A DNA stretch of 55,214 nucleotides from an uncultured Bermanella sp. (GCA_913058575.1 CAJXRF010000034.1:1-55214); one strand, 5' to 3'; shown: positions 1 through 9,260, counted from the stretch's first letter. Notes: a model not told the origin generated them from the sequence alone. Translations and numbers: made by a program.

Positions 1-48
1 CAGCTGACCCTGATTCCTACCTTATTAGATGATGCACTTCGGAGTTGA
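1..48 (+). CDS. Possible C-terminal end of a gene entering from the left
   Basis: The first 48 bases read without a stop in frame 1 and end in TGA, giving a 15-residue tail (QLTLIPTLLDDALRS). It looks like the end of a protein, but it is too short to assign to a family. The next gene is on the opposite strand, so this would be convergent with it. The frame could be open by chance. Confidence 0.25.
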   Translation, partial: QLTLIPTLLDDALRS

Positions 49-93
49 ATCCAAGACCTATGTTATTTAATGTATTTAGCGAAAATGTTTTAT

Positions 94-1104
94 TTAGTGG
101 GATATTTCCAGCACCATTTTCCCTCTGGCTTTTCCGGTTTCCATAAGTGTGTGAGCTTGGGCAATATCTAGCATTGAAAACGATTCGGTGGGGGGCAGAA
201 TTAACTCACCAGCCGCGGCCATGGCCACTATTTTGTTTAATTGTTGCTTCATGCCTTCTTCGCTCACCATGGCATACACATGGTGAACGCCTTTTTCTTT
301 GGCTAAGGCCATACTGGCTTCAATATCGCCATCGTCTGTGATGGTGGCGATGCTAATGAGGGTGCCGCCTGGTTTTAATAAATCTAACGGGTTGGAAATA
401 GAACCAGCACTCACTGTATCTAAAATTAGATCCACGCCATTGGGTGCAAAGCTTTTTAAGCGTTGAGTGATGTCTTGGGTTTTATAATCAATTAAAAAAT
501 CCGAGCCTAAAGATTCGACATAGGAAAGGTTTTGGGTGCTGCTGGTGGTGGCCACTTCTGCGCCAGCTTGTTTGGCAAACTGTACGGCGTAGCTGCCCAC
601 GCCACCGGAGGCGCCGTTAATTAAAATCTTTTTACCTTGGCCGTGGGTTAAGGCACCTTTCTCGCTTGAAAACAACGCCTGCCAGGCGGTGGTGGCTGGG
701 GTGGTTAGCGTAGCAGCGGCTGCCAGTGAAACGGACTCAGGTATTTTCACCGCCCGTTGTTCATTGACCACCACGTACTGGGCATAACTGCCCGGCTTTC
801 CCGAGTGAAAAAGATTGGTGCCACTGGCCACACGGTCCCCCACATTTAAACTGGTGACGTTTTTTCCTGTGGCTACCACAGTACCTGAAGCATCTAGCCC
901 CAATACCAAAGGAAAGCCTAAATTCGGCATGGCTTGCGCTAAATGTCCTGCGCGCATTTTCCAGTCTGCCGGATTGATTCCCGCATAAGCTACTTTAACC
1001 AGTACATCATCTGCATCCAGTTCAGGCACGGGCATGTTTACTTGCTGGAAATAATCGGCGCTGCCCCATTGGTTAATACTAATTGCTTGCATCATATTTT
1101 TCAT
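94..1104 (-). CDS. NADP-dependent quinone oxidoreductase-like MDR protein
   Basis: This 336-residue protein belongs to the zinc-free medium-chain dehydrogenase/reductase (quinone oxidoreductase) family, which reduces quinones or enones with NADPH. The N-terminal GroES-like domain carries the GINPADWKMRAG signature (about residues 43-54). The Rossmann domain has INGASGGVGSYAVQFAK (about 162-178), the usual NADPH site. Zinc-binding cysteines are absent, as expected for this branch. The start is preceded by GGGGAT. It lies 14 bases downstream of azoR on the same strand, so the two probably form one redox operon controlled by the divergent LysR gene. The substrate cannot be read from the sequence. 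Confidence 0.9.
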   Translation of the reverse strand: MKNMMQAISINQWGSADYFQQVNMPVPELDADDVLVKVAYAGINPADWKMRAGHLAQAMPNLGFPLVLGLDASGTVVATGKNVTSLNVGDRVASGTNLFHSGKPGSYAQYVVVNEQRAVKIPESVSLAAAATLTTPATTAWQALFSSEKGALTHGQGKKILINGASGGVGSYAVQFAKQAGAEVATTSSTQNLSYVESLGSDFLIDYKTQDITQRLKSFAPNGVDLILDTVSAGSISNPLDLLKPGGTLISIATITDDGDIEASMALAKEKGVHHVYAMVSEEGMKQQLNKIVAMAAAGELILPPTESFSMLDIAQAHTLMETGKARGKMVLEISH

Positions 1105-1118
1105 ATTGGTATCCCCTA

Positions 1119-1757
1119 TTAAAGAACTTGTTCGGCCATGCGTGTTAAATCTTGTTTGGCTTTCGACTTGGCTTGCTTGGCTGCTTCTTCACCAAAACCC
1201 ACGCCCTGCACAGGCACCACTTCAATGTCTTCAATGCCAATGAAATTTAAAACATGTTTTAAATACGGGGTTTGAAAATCTTTGTGTTTTTCTGACGCTT
1301 GCTGAAAATCGCCGCCAGCACTGGTGATAATCAGCGCTTTTTTATCCTTTATAAAACCTTCAGGGCCATCTTCGGTATATTGAAAGGTCAGCCCCATGCG
1401 GCAAATTTGATCAATGTAAGATTTTAATAATGTGGTGATGCCAAAATTGTGCATAGGAGACGCAAATACAATAATGTCGGCGGCTTTTAATTCTTCTATG
1501 TATTCTAAAGACGGGGCCGCCACTTTAATTTGTTGCTCTGTTAATTGGTCTTGAGGGGAAAAAAATGCCTGCATTATTTGGTTGTCGTATATTGGGGCAG
1601 GGGTTTTGGCCAAATCACGAATGGTAAATTGGTACGACTGGTTTTTGCCTTTTAACTGCTCCACTAAAAAGTCGGTAATTTCATTGGAGACAGAAGCCTC
1701 TAACGCTGGGCTGGATTTAATTATGAGGACATTTTTTGAGGATGACTGAGAATTCAT
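1119..1757 (-). CDS. azoR: FMN-dependent NADH-azoreductase
   Basis: This 212-residue flavodoxin-fold protein is of the AzoR/NQO type, a cytoplasmic two-electron reductase of quinones and azo compounds. The N-terminal strand and FMN-phosphate loop (IIKSSPALEASVSNE), the SPMHNFGITTLLKSYIDQ segment (about residues 100-117) and the TSAGGDF loop (about 145-151) are all typical AzoR features. Length matches the family (about 200 residues). It is the first gene of a two-gene minus-strand unit with the quinone oxidoreductase. A LysR regulator diverges 115 bases away, the usual layout for quinone-inducible azoR genes. Confidence 0.92.
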   Translation of the reverse strand: MNSQSSSKNVLIIKSSPALEASVSNEITDFLVEQLKGKNQSYQFTIRDLAKTPAPIYDNQIMQAFFSPQDQLTEQQIKVAAPSLEYIEELKAADIIVFASPMHNFGITTLLKSYIDQICRMGLTFQYTEDGPEGFIKDKKALIITSAGGDFQQASEKHKDFQTPYLKHVLNFIGIEDIEVVPVQGVGFGEEAAKQAKSKAKQDLTRMAEQVL

Positions 1758-1820
1758 AGGGCACCTTAATTTTGCTTAATGTTGACTGTCACTATCTGCT
1801 AAATATTATGACGCAAGACT

Positions 1821-1843
1821 ATATTGTTGATAATATGCAATAT
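1821..1843. promoter_or_regulatory. Putative LysR-type operator between azoR and its regulator
   Basis: The arms ATATTG and CAATAT are perfect inverted repeats separated by 11 bases. This fits the T-N11-A layout of LysR-family binding sites. The site lies in the divergent intergenic region and is the only strong dyad there, so control of both directions by the adjacent LysR protein is likely (inference). Confidence 0.55.
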
Positions 1844-1872
1844 TAGAGCTTCACTGTTTCCCTGGGGAAATT

Positions 1873-2772
1873 ATGGAAATACAGCTGATTCACTATTTTG
1901 TGAAAATCATAGAGCACGGCAGCTTCACTAAGGCCGCCGACGTGCTGAAGGTGCCTAAGTCCACATTAAGTAAGGCTGTTTCTAAGCTAGAAAGAGAAAC
2001 GGGCACTAAGCTGTTGATTCGCTCTACCCGTAAGCAAACCCTTACCGAGGCGGGCCGTGAATTTTACGAGGCCGCTCTTGGGCCCATTCAAACCATAGAA
2101 GATGCCCATAAAGCCTTATACGGCCAAGACAGTGTGATATCTGGTACGGTTAAAATCACCGTGCCAGAAGACTTTGAAATATTTTTACTGTCCTCTTGTA
2201 TTCAGCAACTGGGGGAGAAATATCCAGACCTTAAGATCATTATTAAAAGCACCAACGATGTGGTGGATTTAATTGGCGAGGGGTTTGATTTTGCCATTCG
2301 TATTGGTCCCCTAGAAGAAAGTAACTTAAAGGTAAGAACCATAGGTCACATTCAACTGGCTACGGTGGTGGCCAAATCGTATTTATCTAAAATTGAGTTG
2401 AATACCCCAAAAGATTTAATGAACGTGCGCTGCATTGGCTTAACCACGAATAAGCCTTATCAAGTTTGGCGCTTGAACAAAAACAATAAAACACAAACCA
2501 TTAAGACCCCATTAGCGGTGGAAACCAACCAGATTACCAGCGTGTATAAGCTTACGCTGACGGGGGCGGGGGTATCTGTATTGCCCACTTTTTTATGCCA
2601 AAAGGACATAGACAATGGCCAGTTGGTGAGCGTGTTAAATGATTGGCAATACCCAGATGTGCCGGTGTCGTTAATATCGCCGTTATCTACGCTTCATTCG
2701 GCGCGCTTAAAAGTGGTGAGTGAAGAAATTATTCAGGCTTTAAGGGCATTCTTGAGTATTGATGAAGCTTGA
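1873..2772 (+). CDS. LysR-family transcriptional regulator, likely of azoR
   Basis: This is a 299-residue LysR protein. The N-terminal winged helix-turn-helix has the standard GSFTKAADVLKVPKSTLSKAVSKLE stretch in two parts (about residues 17-41). A periplasmic-binding-protein-like effector domain follows (about 90-295). It is preceded by a good ribosome site (GGGGAAA) and diverges from the azoR operon, which suggests it senses an electrophile or quinone and controls that operon. The effector itself is not identifiable from sequence. Confidence 0.9.
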   Translation: MEIQLIHYFVKIIEHGSFTKAADVLKVPKSTLSKAVSKLERETGTKLLIRSTRKQTLTEAGREFYEAALGPIQTIEDAHKALYGQDSVISGTVKITVPEDFEIFLLSSCIQQLGEKYPDLKIIIKSTNDVVDLIGEGFDFAIRIGPLEESNLKVRTIGHIQLATVVAKSYLSKIELNTPKDLMNVRCIGLTTNKPYQVWRLNKNNKTQTIKTPLAVETNQITSVYKLTLTGAGVSVLPTFLCQKDIDNGQLVSVLNDWQYPDVPVSLISPLSTLHSARLKVVSEEIIQALRAFLSIDEA

Positions 2773-3046
2773 TTTTATGCAGGTGTTTAGGCTTTACATC
2801 TAGTATCTACTCAAACTTGTAAAATTAAAAAGACATAAGGCAGCATTTAGGCTGTATCCGAGTCTAGTCGTTAGAATAATTAGCGGGTCTTTCTGTGAAA
2901 AAGGTGCGGCATAAAGTAAAGGTCTACACGTTTTTTTAAGAATAAAACTAGATTATAAGCAGTGTAGTTACGAGCCTAATTTCAATAACATTCGTAGTGA
3001 ATTTATTGAGAAAATCGTCTTCGAAAGCGATCCGCCTGTGAATTAT

Positions 3047-3445
3047 TTAGTCTAGTTTAAAGGTAACGCCAGAAATCATGTTTGCCATGCAGTCATATCG
3101 GTAATCACCAAGTACTTCCTTCACCGATTGTAAATATTGAGTTATCTTTTAAGAATAATCGTATGCCGAGCCTTTTAATTCAAAAGTGTCGGCATTTCTA
3201 GCTTTAAGGTCGTGTCTATACAGACCTGTTTGCCTAATAAATCCATTCATGCCATGCCAGTATTGCCTTTATGAGCACATACACTTTGCCTATTACTTGT
3301 TTTTCGGGACAATCGTGCTGATAAATCGTTTTAGGGAACCCAAGTTAAGTTCATGCCTTTAAACCCCCTCATCCCACCAGCAGTGTTTGATTGGTTCGTT
3401 TTAACGTATCTGTTTTATTGAATTTTCTTTTTTTATTACCCTAGG
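3047..3445 (-). pseudogene. Unrecognised, heavily nonsense-mutated reading frame
   Basis: The desert between 2773 and 3601 holds no intact gene. On the minus strand one frame reads like protein from about 3445 down to a stop at 3047-3049. Pieces include NEPIKHCWWDEGV, RHELNLGSLKRFISTIVPKN, GMNGFIRQTGLYRHDLKARN and KEVLGDYRYDCMANMISGVT. Six interior stops interrupt it, at 3401-3403, 3359-3361, 3293-3295, 3290-3292, 3269-3271 and 3149-3151. Five are TAA, one is TAG and none is TGA. I do not recognise the family. A short neighbouring frame also looks partly coding near 3270-3340, so a frameshift may be present as well. The flanks 2773-3046 and 3446-3601 show nothing. Confidence 0.4.
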
Positions 3446-3601
3446 CTAAACATTTTTTTATAATCTGTTATACACCACTTAAAACAATCAAATAATCTGC
3501 ATTACTTTTTAAAATTATGTACCTATAATGCCGCGTGAAAAAAAGTGTACAAAGCCCTCAATGGAATGTTGGGGTTTATTCATGTTTATTATGAGAGTTT
3601 T

Positions 3602-5851
3602 ATGAGTTTAAGTTTATTATCCCGGAAAATTTTTATACCGGTTGTTCTAGCGTCCCTAGTTGCTTGCGGAGCCGATGATACTAGTGTTGATGTGAATGTC
3701 TTATCAAGTGAAAAAGATCAGATAAGTGGTGGCGAAGCGCGTATTCAAGTGGTGATGCCTGAACAGATCACGGGTGAGCATTTAAAAGTACAATTAAATG
3801 GTACCGATGTTAAAAGCGTTTTAATGGAAGACCTAGACAATCATACCCTAACCGGTGTAATTACGGGTTTGGTTGAAGGTGAAAACAGGTTAAAAGTAAC
3901 CTCTGATGCCGAAGATTATGACATAAAGCCAATAAATGTTGTTCTAACCAATTATTCACTTTCAGGGCCCATTTTTTCAGGGCCCCAGCAGCAACCCTTT
4001 TATTGTAATCCTGACGACATGGAAGACATTGGTTTAGTTGCTCCTGATGAAAACTGCATGGCAGATGTGGTTGTTTCATTTAAATATTTAACAACAGCCG
4101 GTGCGTGGGCTGAATACACTCAAGGCATGGAACGCCCTGAAGACATGTCAACCACCGTCACCAGTGATGGCCAAGAACTTGATTTTGTTGTTCGCTGGGA
4201 GCGAGGAACGATCAATCGGTTCATGTATAGCATTGCCATGTTATCCAGTGACAGCCAGAATTTAGAAACGCCAGACTTAGAAAGCTGGAATAAAAAATTA
4301 TTGTTTTATTTCCGTGGTGGTACTGCCATTGGGCACGGACAAGGTGATTTTAGTAATCGTCGTGCTTTATATGTGGAAGGCTTGAAACGTGGTTATGCGG
4401 TTGCTTTTTCAACCGGTACTTCGGCTAAAACTCATTATAACTTGCAAGTGGGTGGTGAAACGGCCCTGATGTTAAAAGAACGCTTTATTACCGAGTACGC
4501 TGTTCCAGATTACACCGTGGCCGTTGGCCAGTCTGGTGGTGCCATTCAACAGTATTTGTATTCGCAAAATCATAAAGGCCTACTGGATGCCATAATTCCA
4601 TCGTTTTCTTACCCTGATATGCTCAGTCAAACTATTCCTGCCGGTGACTGTGGTTTAATTGAGCGCTGGATTGATTTTACGCTCATGGCAAACCCCGAAT
4701 CACACTGGAAAGACTGGACGCAACGAACTCTTGTGGAAGGCATGAACGCCAGTAATGACGTAGCCAGTGAGTTATCTGAGTACGGCTTGGTACATCCTAA
4801 TATTCCTAAAGGTGCAAGTGAGTGTTCTGAAAACTGGAACTCTCTATCCACGTTAGTCTATAACCCGCATTATGGTACGGTTGACAATGTTTCCCCTGAA
4901 GACCAAGTGAGTACCGAATGGACGCACTTTGGCGATGCCATCAATGTATATGGAGTAGCGGATGACGGCTATGCAAACCGTACTTGGGATAACGTTGGCG
5001 TGCAATATGGTTTGGCTGCCTTGGTAGACGGTACCCTAACGCCAGATGATTTTATTGATTTAAACTTTCATGCAGGCACTTGGAAACAAGAGTCAGACAT
5101 GGTTCAAGAAGGCTGCCCATATATTGTTGAACTTTGTGGTGCCCTCGACTTTACCAAGTCGTTATTCCCTGAGCAAATTGACCCTTGGGCTGCCCGTAAC
5201 TTTGAATTAAGTGACGGCACTGCTCCAGCTCCACGTGCCACTGCCGACCCCGGTGCCATTGAAAATGCCATGGCGGCTGGCTTTGTAAATACCGGTGACA
5301 TTCAAATTCCCACCATTGATCTTCGTGTGAATTTAGAAACCCAATTGGATATGCACAATACCATTCAGTCATTCGTAACACGCCAGCGCCTAATTAACTT
5401 CGATGGTGACGCTTCTAATCAGGTTATTTGGTTTTATGACCCGAGCGAAGAAGGTGATCACTATGATGCCGTGCCTGAAGCCTTAGATGTGATGGATGAT
5501 TGGATGAGTAACATGGCTGCCAACCCAGAAAACTCTATCAGTGCCAATAAACCGCTATTGGCTAAAGATTCATGTTTTGATGCCGAGGGTGTATTGGTGG
5601 CAGCAGGGGATGATGTTTGGAATGGAATTCTAGATGAATCTCAAGAAAAGGGTGTGTGTACTGAGCGCAACAAAACCTATACTAACTCGCGTATGGTGGC
5701 CGGTGCACCACTAAGCAACGATGTATTTAAATGTGGTTTACAACCTATCACAACGGCGCTTGATAGCGGCCTTTACGGAGAGTGGGTGCCAACAGATGAG
5801 CAGCTTGTAACTCTAAAATCTATTTTCCCTGAAGGGGTTTGTAAGTTCTAA
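3602..5851 (+). CDS. Secreted DUF6351-type alpha/beta hydrolase-like lipoprotein
   Basis: I chose the ATG at 3602 rather than the upstream GTG at 3545. It gives a normal lipoprotein signal (basic SRK, hydrophobic stretch, lipobox LVAC with the cysteine near residue 22) and has GAG upstream. The mature protein is about 725 residues, starts with an acidic linker and continues into a large domain of the DUF6351 family. The VAVGQSGGAIQQY stretch resembles a nucleophile elbow (GxSxG), and several cysteine pairs fit an exported protein. DUF6351 proteins are related to secreted esterases or polyester/tannase-like hydrolases, but the substrate is unknown. It stands alone and is followed by a strong terminator. 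Confidence 0.8.
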   Translation: MSLSLLSRKIFIPVVLASLVACGADDTSVDVNVLSSEKDQISGGEARIQVVMPEQITGEHLKVQLNGTDVKSVLMEDLDNHTLTGVITGLVEGENRLKVTSDAEDYDIKPINVVLTNYSLSGPIFSGPQQQPFYCNPDDMEDIGLVAPDENCMADVVVSFKYLTTAGAWAEYTQGMERPEDMSTTVTSDGQELDFVVRWERGTINRFMYSIAMLSSDSQNLETPDLESWNKKLLFYFRGGTAIGHGQGDFSNRRALYVEGLKRGYAVAFSTGTSAKTHYNLQVGGETALMLKERFITEYAVPDYTVAVGQSGGAIQQYLYSQNHKGLLDAIIPSFSYPDMLSQTIPAGDCGLIERWIDFTLMANPESHWKDWTQRTLVEGMNASNDVASELSEYGLVHPNIPKGASECSENWNSLSTLVYNPHYGTVDNVSPEDQVSTEWTHFGDAINVYGVADDGYANRTWDNVGVQYGLAALVDGTLTPDDFIDLNFHAGTWKQESDMVQEGCPYIVELCGALDFTKSLFPEQIDPWAARNFELSDGTAPAPRATADPGAIENAMAAGFVNTGDIQIPTIDLRVNLETQLDMHNTIQSFVTRQRLINFDGDASNQVIWFYDPSEEGDHYDAVPEALDVMDDWMSNMAANPENSISANKPLLAKDSCFDAEGVLVAAGDDVWNGILDESQEKGVCTERNKTYTNSRMVAGAPLSNDVFKCGLQPITTALDSGLYGEWVPTDEQLVTLKSIFPEGVCKF

Positions 5852-5883
5852 ATATTGCTGCAATTTGTTAATCAGTAAAATTT

Positions 5884-5912
5884 AAAAAGCCTTCTTTTAG
5901 AAGGCTTTTTTT
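5884..5912 (+). terminator. Rho-independent terminator after the DUF6351 gene
   Basis: AAAAAGCCTTCT and AGAAGGCTTTTT pair around a TTT loop and run into a T tract. The site lies just downstream of the DUF6351 stop codon. Confidence 0.88.
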
Positions 5913-6080
5913 GTTTATGAACAATTGAGAATGTTTAGTGGCTAGTGGTTATTATCGAAGGGTAGTTGTCTGTAGCGATTCAATACTAATTATTACCTGG
6001 TAATGGTCGCAAGATAGCGCAATTTTAAAATAACGATACAATGCTTACTCTTTTAAAATAGTGATGGCTAATTAACCCCC

Positions 6081-7307
6081 ATGATTGAAATTACCAAGCC
6101 AAAAGATCTTGCCCGTTTACGAAGCTTCACCCTAGCTTCACAAGGTTTATTGCAAGCTCAACCTTTTGGGCGCGGTTTAGCGGGGGCACAAAAAGCCATT
6201 CAGCATTTAGGTTATGTACAAATCGATACTATTAGTGTGGTGGAGCGCGCCCATCATCATGTGCTGCATTCCAGAGTGCCCGGTTTTAAACCTGACATGA
6301 TGAATCAAATGCTTGTTGAGCGAGATATTTTTGAATATTGGTCTCATGCGGCGGCGTTTTTACCCATGGAAGATTATCGTTTTTCACTGCCTTACAAACA
6401 CGCCATTAAAGGAGGGCAAACCCATTGGTATAAAACCCCAGATCAAAAACTCATGAAGGCATTATTGGCGCGAATTCGTTTAGATGGCCCGTTACGCTCC
6501 CGTGACATTGAAGCCGGTAAAACCAAGCGCGGCGGTTGGTGGGATTTAAAGCCCGCCAAAAAAGCCCTAGAGCAGTTGTATATGCAAGGGGACTTAATGG
6601 TTTGTGACCGCACAGGTTTTCAAAAACAATATGATCTTACCGAGCGAGTATTGCCAAGCCATATCAACACCCAAGTGCCCAGCGTAAAAGAACTGGCCGA
6701 ACATTTATTGGAGCAACAATTACGTTGCCATGGAGTAGTGAACCTTAAAGGGCTTATTTACCTGCGACGTAATAAAGAGCTGCGCAATACCATGAAGGCT
6801 TTACTGAGCGATAAATTAGCACAGGGTGATTTAGAGCAAATGCAGGTATGCGTTACTAATAGTGATACTGCTGAATACTTCATAGAAGCAGGTGGCTTGG
6901 ATAGTCGACTGTCACGGCTGAATAATAAGTTAACGATTCTCTCACCCTTTGATAACGCCGTGATTCAGCGTGATCGCCTTAAAGATTTGTTTCAATATAA
7001 TTATCAAATTGAATGTTATGTGCCCGAGGCCAAACGCCAGTATGGCTATTTTAGTTTGCCGCTCTTGTTTCGTGGTGAATTCATCGGGCGTATGGATTGT
7101 AAGGCTCATCGTAAGACTCGCCACTTGGAGATTAAGTTTTTGCACTTTGAAGAGCATGATTTTGACGAGGATTTATTAATGGCGGCGCTTGTGGAGGCGG
7201 TGGATAAGTTTCGGTTTTTTCAGGAATGTGATTCGGTTTCTTTGGGGCGAGTGGAGCCTGAGTATTTGGGTGAGGGGTTGCAGTGGGCGTTGAAAAACTT
7301 TGAATAA
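6081..7307 (+). CDS. YcaQ-like winged-helix (HTH_42) DNA glycosylase family protein
   Basis: This 408-residue protein matches the YcaQ/AlkX family, whose E. coli member unhooks interstrand crosslinks as a DNA glycosylase. Visible family features are LGYVQIDTISVVERAHHHVL (about residues 43-62), including the QxD catalytic-type motif QID, and the EYWSHAAAFLPM stretch (about 85-96). The C-terminal winged-helix region contains LSPFDNAVIQRDRL. Length is normal for the family (about 400). No clear ribosome site precedes the ATG, but homology begins within the first residues. It is a single gene. Confidence 0.85.
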   Translation: MIEITKPKDLARLRSFTLASQGLLQAQPFGRGLAGAQKAIQHLGYVQIDTISVVERAHHHVLHSRVPGFKPDMMNQMLVERDIFEYWSHAAAFLPMEDYRFSLPYKHAIKGGQTHWYKTPDQKLMKALLARIRLDGPLRSRDIEAGKTKRGGWWDLKPAKKALEQLYMQGDLMVCDRTGFQKQYDLTERVLPSHINTQVPSVKELAEHLLEQQLRCHGVVNLKGLIYLRRNKELRNTMKALLSDKLAQGDLEQMQVCVTNSDTAEYFIEAGGLDSRLSRLNNKLTILSPFDNAVIQRDRLKDLFQYNYQIECYVPEAKRQYGYFSLPLLFRGEFIGRMDCKAHRKTRHLEIKFLHFEEHDFDEDLLMAALVEAVDKFRFFQECDSVSLGRVEPEYLGEGLQWALKNFE

Positions 7308-7344
7308 TGATAAATAGCGCAGAGCAGTCTTTTTTTAGATCATG

Positions 7345-7752
7345 CTAAATAAAGCGGTCTCTATTGTCTTGAGTTGGTATGCTACAGCTATCTTTTTTAC
7401 CAAACCAATTATAACGTTTTTTGGCAAAAGCATCGTAGCAGACATCTCTTATTGGGCTAGGTATGAGCTTAAGCGAATAGAATACAGGCCATAACCCCGA
7501 TAATTCTTTCGCTATCTCTAAGCTCGCATTGGTCCGAAAAAAGCATATATTTTTTTTAACAAGAAGAAATGTGTCTTTCCCGACTTCAGGGACCTTAAAT
7601 TTACCGATAATATATTGTCCGGTTTGACTTTGTGCGGGGGTAAATATAAACGTCTTTTTAGAGTCTCGCTTAATAATGAAATTGACAGACGATTGGCAAA
7701 AATTACATAAACCATCAAAAACGGCTATATTTTTATTGTCGGTATTAATCAT
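7345..7752 (-). CDS. DCC-family thiol-disulfide oxidoreductase-like protein (DUF393)
   Basis: This 135-residue protein begins with the signature FDGLCNFCQSSVNFII, which contains the CxxC of the DCC (DUF393) family, a thioredoxin-fold group of unproven function. Length is typical. The start overlaps the stop of the upstream DUF4166 gene by ATGA, so the two are translationally coupled. Its base composition is AT-rich compared with flanking genes. Confidence 0.85.
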   Translation of the reverse strand: MINTDNKNIAVFDGLCNFCQSSVNFIIKRDSKKTFIFTPAQSQTGQYIIGKFKVPEVGKDTFLLVKKNICFFRTNASLEIAKELSGLWPVFYSLKLIPSPIRDVCYDAFAKKRYNWFGKKDSCSIPTQDNRDRFI

Positions 7753-8288
7753 TTTTCATCGCCCATTAATTTCATTTTTCCACCGTAGGATAATACAGGA
7801 CCAATTAAAAGCATTTTAACTTGTACTTCAAAATTGTATTCACCATTACTTTCATATTCTAAGGCGTAAATGTTAGGTGAGAGTATCTTAGGGATGGGAA
7901 TACCGAATAATTTTTTTGAAAAGAAATTATAATTAAGTGAACCATTCTTTTCAGTGGCGGAAAACATCAAATCCAAAGGGCCTAATTTCTCGATCAAGTT
8001 GTTTCCCCTTCTCGAAAAGCTAGATTTCATAATGTGCCCAGAAAAATTACGAATCCATAGCAGATCTGTGGGCGTATGGTGGCATTCAACCTTTAATATG
8101 CAAGCATCGCTTGCTTTAGGAAACCTAAAAATATTGCAGATAATATTAGCCAGTATATTGCCTCGCTCTATCTTTACCAGTCCTTCAATATTTTGAGACC
8201 CGGTATGCACTCGCCTTAGTATCGGGGATAGCCTGTTGAAGGATGGTCCCATGTGATTGGAAAGTATATTTCCTTCATCTTTAGTCAT
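7749..8288 (-). CDS. DUF4166 domain protein
   Basis: This 179-residue protein resembles DUF4166, a family often fused to or beside short-chain dehydrogenases. Recognisable parts are NHMGPSFNRLSPILRRVHTG near the start, WIRNFSGHIMKSSF in the middle and a beta-rich C-terminus. No signal peptide or membrane segment is seen. It is coupled to the downstream DCC gene (ATGA overlap) and follows the P450 fragment by 40 bases on the same strand, as if the three once formed one operon. Function is unknown. Confidence 0.72.
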   Translation of the reverse strand: MTKDEGNILSNHMGPSFNRLSPILRRVHTGSQNIEGLVKIERGNILANIICNIFRFPKASDACILKVECHHTPTDLLWIRNFSGHIMKSSFSRRGNNLIEKLGPLDLMFSATEKNGSLNYNFFSKKLFGIPIPKILSPNIYALEYESNGEYNFEVQVKMLLIGPVLSYGGKMKLMGDEK

Positions 8289-8327
8289 AATACAGTCCTA
8301 TCTGGGCTAATTTATTTGTCATTTTAA

Positions 8328-8807
8328 TCATCTGTTAATAAATCTAACCATACAGTCTTCATTCGGTCTAAATGAAAATCTAGGTGTACCTTCGAGCATT
8401 ACTTTTGTGGGTAGTAGAGATAATTTCTTTAGCACTGTTGCTGCGGTTAAAGCGACCTTCATCATACCAAATGATTGCCCGATACAAATACGTGGACCAG
8501 CTCCGAAAGGGAAGTAGGCATATTTAGGCCACGTTTCATCATTCATAAATCTATCAGGGTTAAATGCATTGGAATTTTCAAACCAGCGGCCATCCCTTTG
8601 AGTAATATATGGGAAAATTTGAACTAGCTCACCTTTTCTTATTGTCACACCACCAATGTCAACATCTTCAGTGGCACGCCTGCAAAACAGTACATGGAGT
8701 AACGTAGAAATACTCATCATGTATTTAGGTTGATGTATCATTTTGTATGGATACCTAAGTATCGGCATAAAACATTTGTTTAGCCATATAGATCTGACCT
8801 TAAGCAA
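8328..8807 (-). pseudogene. Truncated cytochrome P450 (C-terminal third only)
   Basis: The 159-codon frame contains the P450 haem-binding loop FPFGAGPRICIGQSFGMMKV with its cysteine ligand, and the preceding meander region NAFNPDRF. An intact P450 has about 400-500 residues. Here the whole N-terminal part, including the I-helix, is missing. Recognisable similarity begins only at CRRATEDVDIGG, and the region where the K-helix ExxR should lie is scrambled (MSISTLLHVLF). This is therefore a remnant. It sits between a coupled DUF4166/DCC pair and an integrase relic, which points to loss by rearrangement. Confidence 0.8.
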
Positions 8808-8828
8808 ATAATTGAAAATTGGCTGTGA

Positions 8829-9260
8829 CTACAATATTGAAACTGTTGAGTTGGAAGTGCCGGTTGAATCGCCCTTAAATTTCTGGACACTCTGTTGTTT
8901 CAAAACGTTTGTTGCTTTGTTGGGTAAGTGACGAGGTTGGCGCACGTCTGTCATTCTCGTAGACTTGTGTCTCACCAATTGGGCAATGGCTACTTTGTCA
9001 CTTCCGATAGAAAGCTGGTAAGAAATAAAGTGGTCCCTGAGAGAATACATATGGAGTTGAATATCGGCTAACTTTTGAATAAGTAGTCGATAACTTTTGT
9101 AACTATCGCACCCTATCCGCCTGCGCTTATCGGTATCATTTGGAAATGTTCGGCCTGTAGAGAGTGCTCCGTTATCCTTCTGTATAAATCGAATACTTCC
9201 TTAGCAAGAGTACTTGAAGAGGCTTTTTTTTGAATAGCAGCTTTAAAATCAATGCAAATG
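8829..9260 (-). pseudogene. Decayed tyrosine recombinase (phage-type integrase) C-terminus
   Basis: Between 9119 and 8829 the minus strand reads YSLRDHFISYQLSIGSDKVA, then IAQLVRHKSTRMTDV and HLPNKATNVL. This matches the catalytic end of tyrosine recombinases, whose usual form is HxLRHTF, then LLGHKS, then the tyrosine in VYxHL. The box II arginine and the later histidine remain, but HxLRH has become YSLRD and the tyrosine segment reads VRQPRHL, so no nucleophile is left. A frameshift near 9112 joins an upstream piece (IDFKAAIQKKASSSTLAKEV). The N-terminal domain is absent. This is a dead mobile-element gene. Confidence 0.7.
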
